In this document: positions 5,096 through 5,616 of the stretch, in pieces | Layout: every line of letters begins with the position of its first letter | Numbering within the stretch: the first letter of the stretch is position 1 | Assembly: GCA_017537105.1 (NCBI GenBank) | Contig: JAFWBZ010000257.1 | Location: 1 to 5,616, forward strand | Reading direction: 5' to 3' | DNA: 5,616 bases | From: Clostridia bacterium | Lineage (GTDB): Bacteria > Bacillota > Clostridia > Christensenellales > Aristaeellaceae | Notes under the pieces: model-generated | Database searches by the model: none | The model's input: only the letters and a program-made list of their open reading frames with translations | Told to the model about the DNA's origin: nothing | Made by a program: the position numbers and the translations under genes

Positions 5096-5616
5096 ATGAA
5101 AAACAGCGCTCTGAATCCCGAACAATCCCTCGGAAGGCGGATCGTCAAGCATTGGGAGCTGTACCTGATGCTGCTGCCGGCGTTTGTCGCCGTGGCTATT
5201 TTTCGCTATGCCCCGATGTATGGCATCCAACTCGCCTTCAAGAACCTGAAACTCGGACAGACCATCGCGCAAGCTCGATGGGTGGGATGGGGTAACTTTG
5301 AAAGCTTTTTCAGCAGCGGCAACTTCAACCGAACGTTGACCAACACGCTTAAGATTGGCTTTGCCACGTTCCTGACGTTTCCGTTGCCGATCCTACTGGC
5401 CCTGTTGCTGCACAACTGCACGAGCATGCTTGTGAAAAAGACAGCGCAGACGGTGACCTACATTCCGTATCTGATTTCTGTGGCGGTTACCATGAGTATC
5501 GTGATTCTGTTCTGCGGCAACAGCACCGGATTCATAAACATCATCTCTAAGCATCTTGGCCTAAAAACGATACCGTTCATGAGTAAGGCACAGTATGTGC
5601 TGCCCATGTACATTAT
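5096..5616 (+). CDS. LplB/UgpA-type carbohydrate ABC transporter permease, 3' end outside the window
   Basis: The first 173 codons of an inner-membrane permease, usually about 300-320 residues long, are present. After a basic N-terminus comes TM1 (about 22-39: LYLMLLPAFVAVAIF). Next is APMYGIQLAFKN (39-50), a strong match to the LplB-type start (YxPMYGIxIAFKxF). A WVGWGNFESFF segment (62-72) is the typical periplasmic-side W-V-G-xx-NF motif. TM2 (about 84-106) and TM3 (about 122-140, after YIPYLIS) follow. The EAA loop that contacts the ATPase lies beyond the edge. Such permeases pair with a second permease and a lipoprotein binding protein to import oligosaccharides or glycosides, so those genes are expected downstream. 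The ATG start is supported by the purine-rich stretch GGAGGTGAAGG just upstream. Codon use is less extreme in GC than in the first operon. Confidence 0.88.
   Translation, partial: MKNSALNPEQSLGRRIVKHWELYLMLLPAFVAVAIFRYAPMYGIQLAFKNLKLGQTIAQARWVGWGNFESFFSSGNFNRTLTNTLKIGFATFLTFPLPILLALLLHNCTSMLVKKTAQTVTYIPYLISVAVTMSIVILFCGNSTGFINIISKHLGLKTIPFMSKAQYVLPMYI

Noticed and set aside
4770..5148. Small - strand open frames across the spacer and leader
   Set aside because: No ribosome binding sites and no conserved features; they overlap the promoter and hairpins of the ABC unit.
1..5616. CRISPR arrays, tRNA or rRNA genes, insertion sequences
   Set aside because: No regularly spaced repeats, cloverleaf-like sequences, transposase motifs or long terminal inverted repeats were seen.

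Overview
The window looks like a piece of a GC-rich Bacillota (Clostridia-like) chromosome, possibly an uncultured gut lineage. The pointers are strong sigma-A type promoters, purine-rich GGAGG-type ribosome binding sites, GC-rich codon use and an LplB-type sugar ABC permease. No marker gene is present, so the taxonomy is an inference.

Bases 1-254: a near-consensus promoter (TTGACA, 17 bp, TATGAT with an extended -10) faces right. A short open frame running left off the edge may be the start of a divergent gene, but it is weakly supported. Bases 255-4617: one apparent operon on the + strand. It encodes (i) a 12-TM MFS transporter, (ii) a YhcH/YjgK/YiaL (NanQ-like) sugar anomerase-family protein broken by a -1 frameshift, (iii) a NagA-like amidohydrolase, and (iv) a cytoplasmic neutral/alkaline ceramidase-family hydrolase. 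A GC-rich hairpin follows the last gene.

Bases 4618-5095: a non-coding, locally AT-rich stretch. It has a second promoter and then an unusually structured leader: a LacI-type palindrome, an intrinsic-terminator-like hairpin, short CAAAATC repeats, and a hairpin that pairs with the ribosome binding site. Bases 5096-5616: the first 173 codons of an LplB-type ABC permease, cut by the window edge.

The first operon reads as a catabolic cassette for an N-acylated amino sugar or a related amide. The MFS protein imports (or exports) the compound, the anomerase-family protein handles the free sugar, and the two metallohydrolases remove acyl groups. Neither hydrolase is a textbook member. The NagA-like protein keeps the metal and catalytic residues but has altered substrate loops. 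The ceramidase-like protein keeps the probable zinc site but lacks the serine of the GDVSPN motif. The pairing suggests a substrate other than GlcNAc-6-phosphate and ceramide. The downstream ABC system is probably a separately controlled transcription unit for a related carbohydrate.
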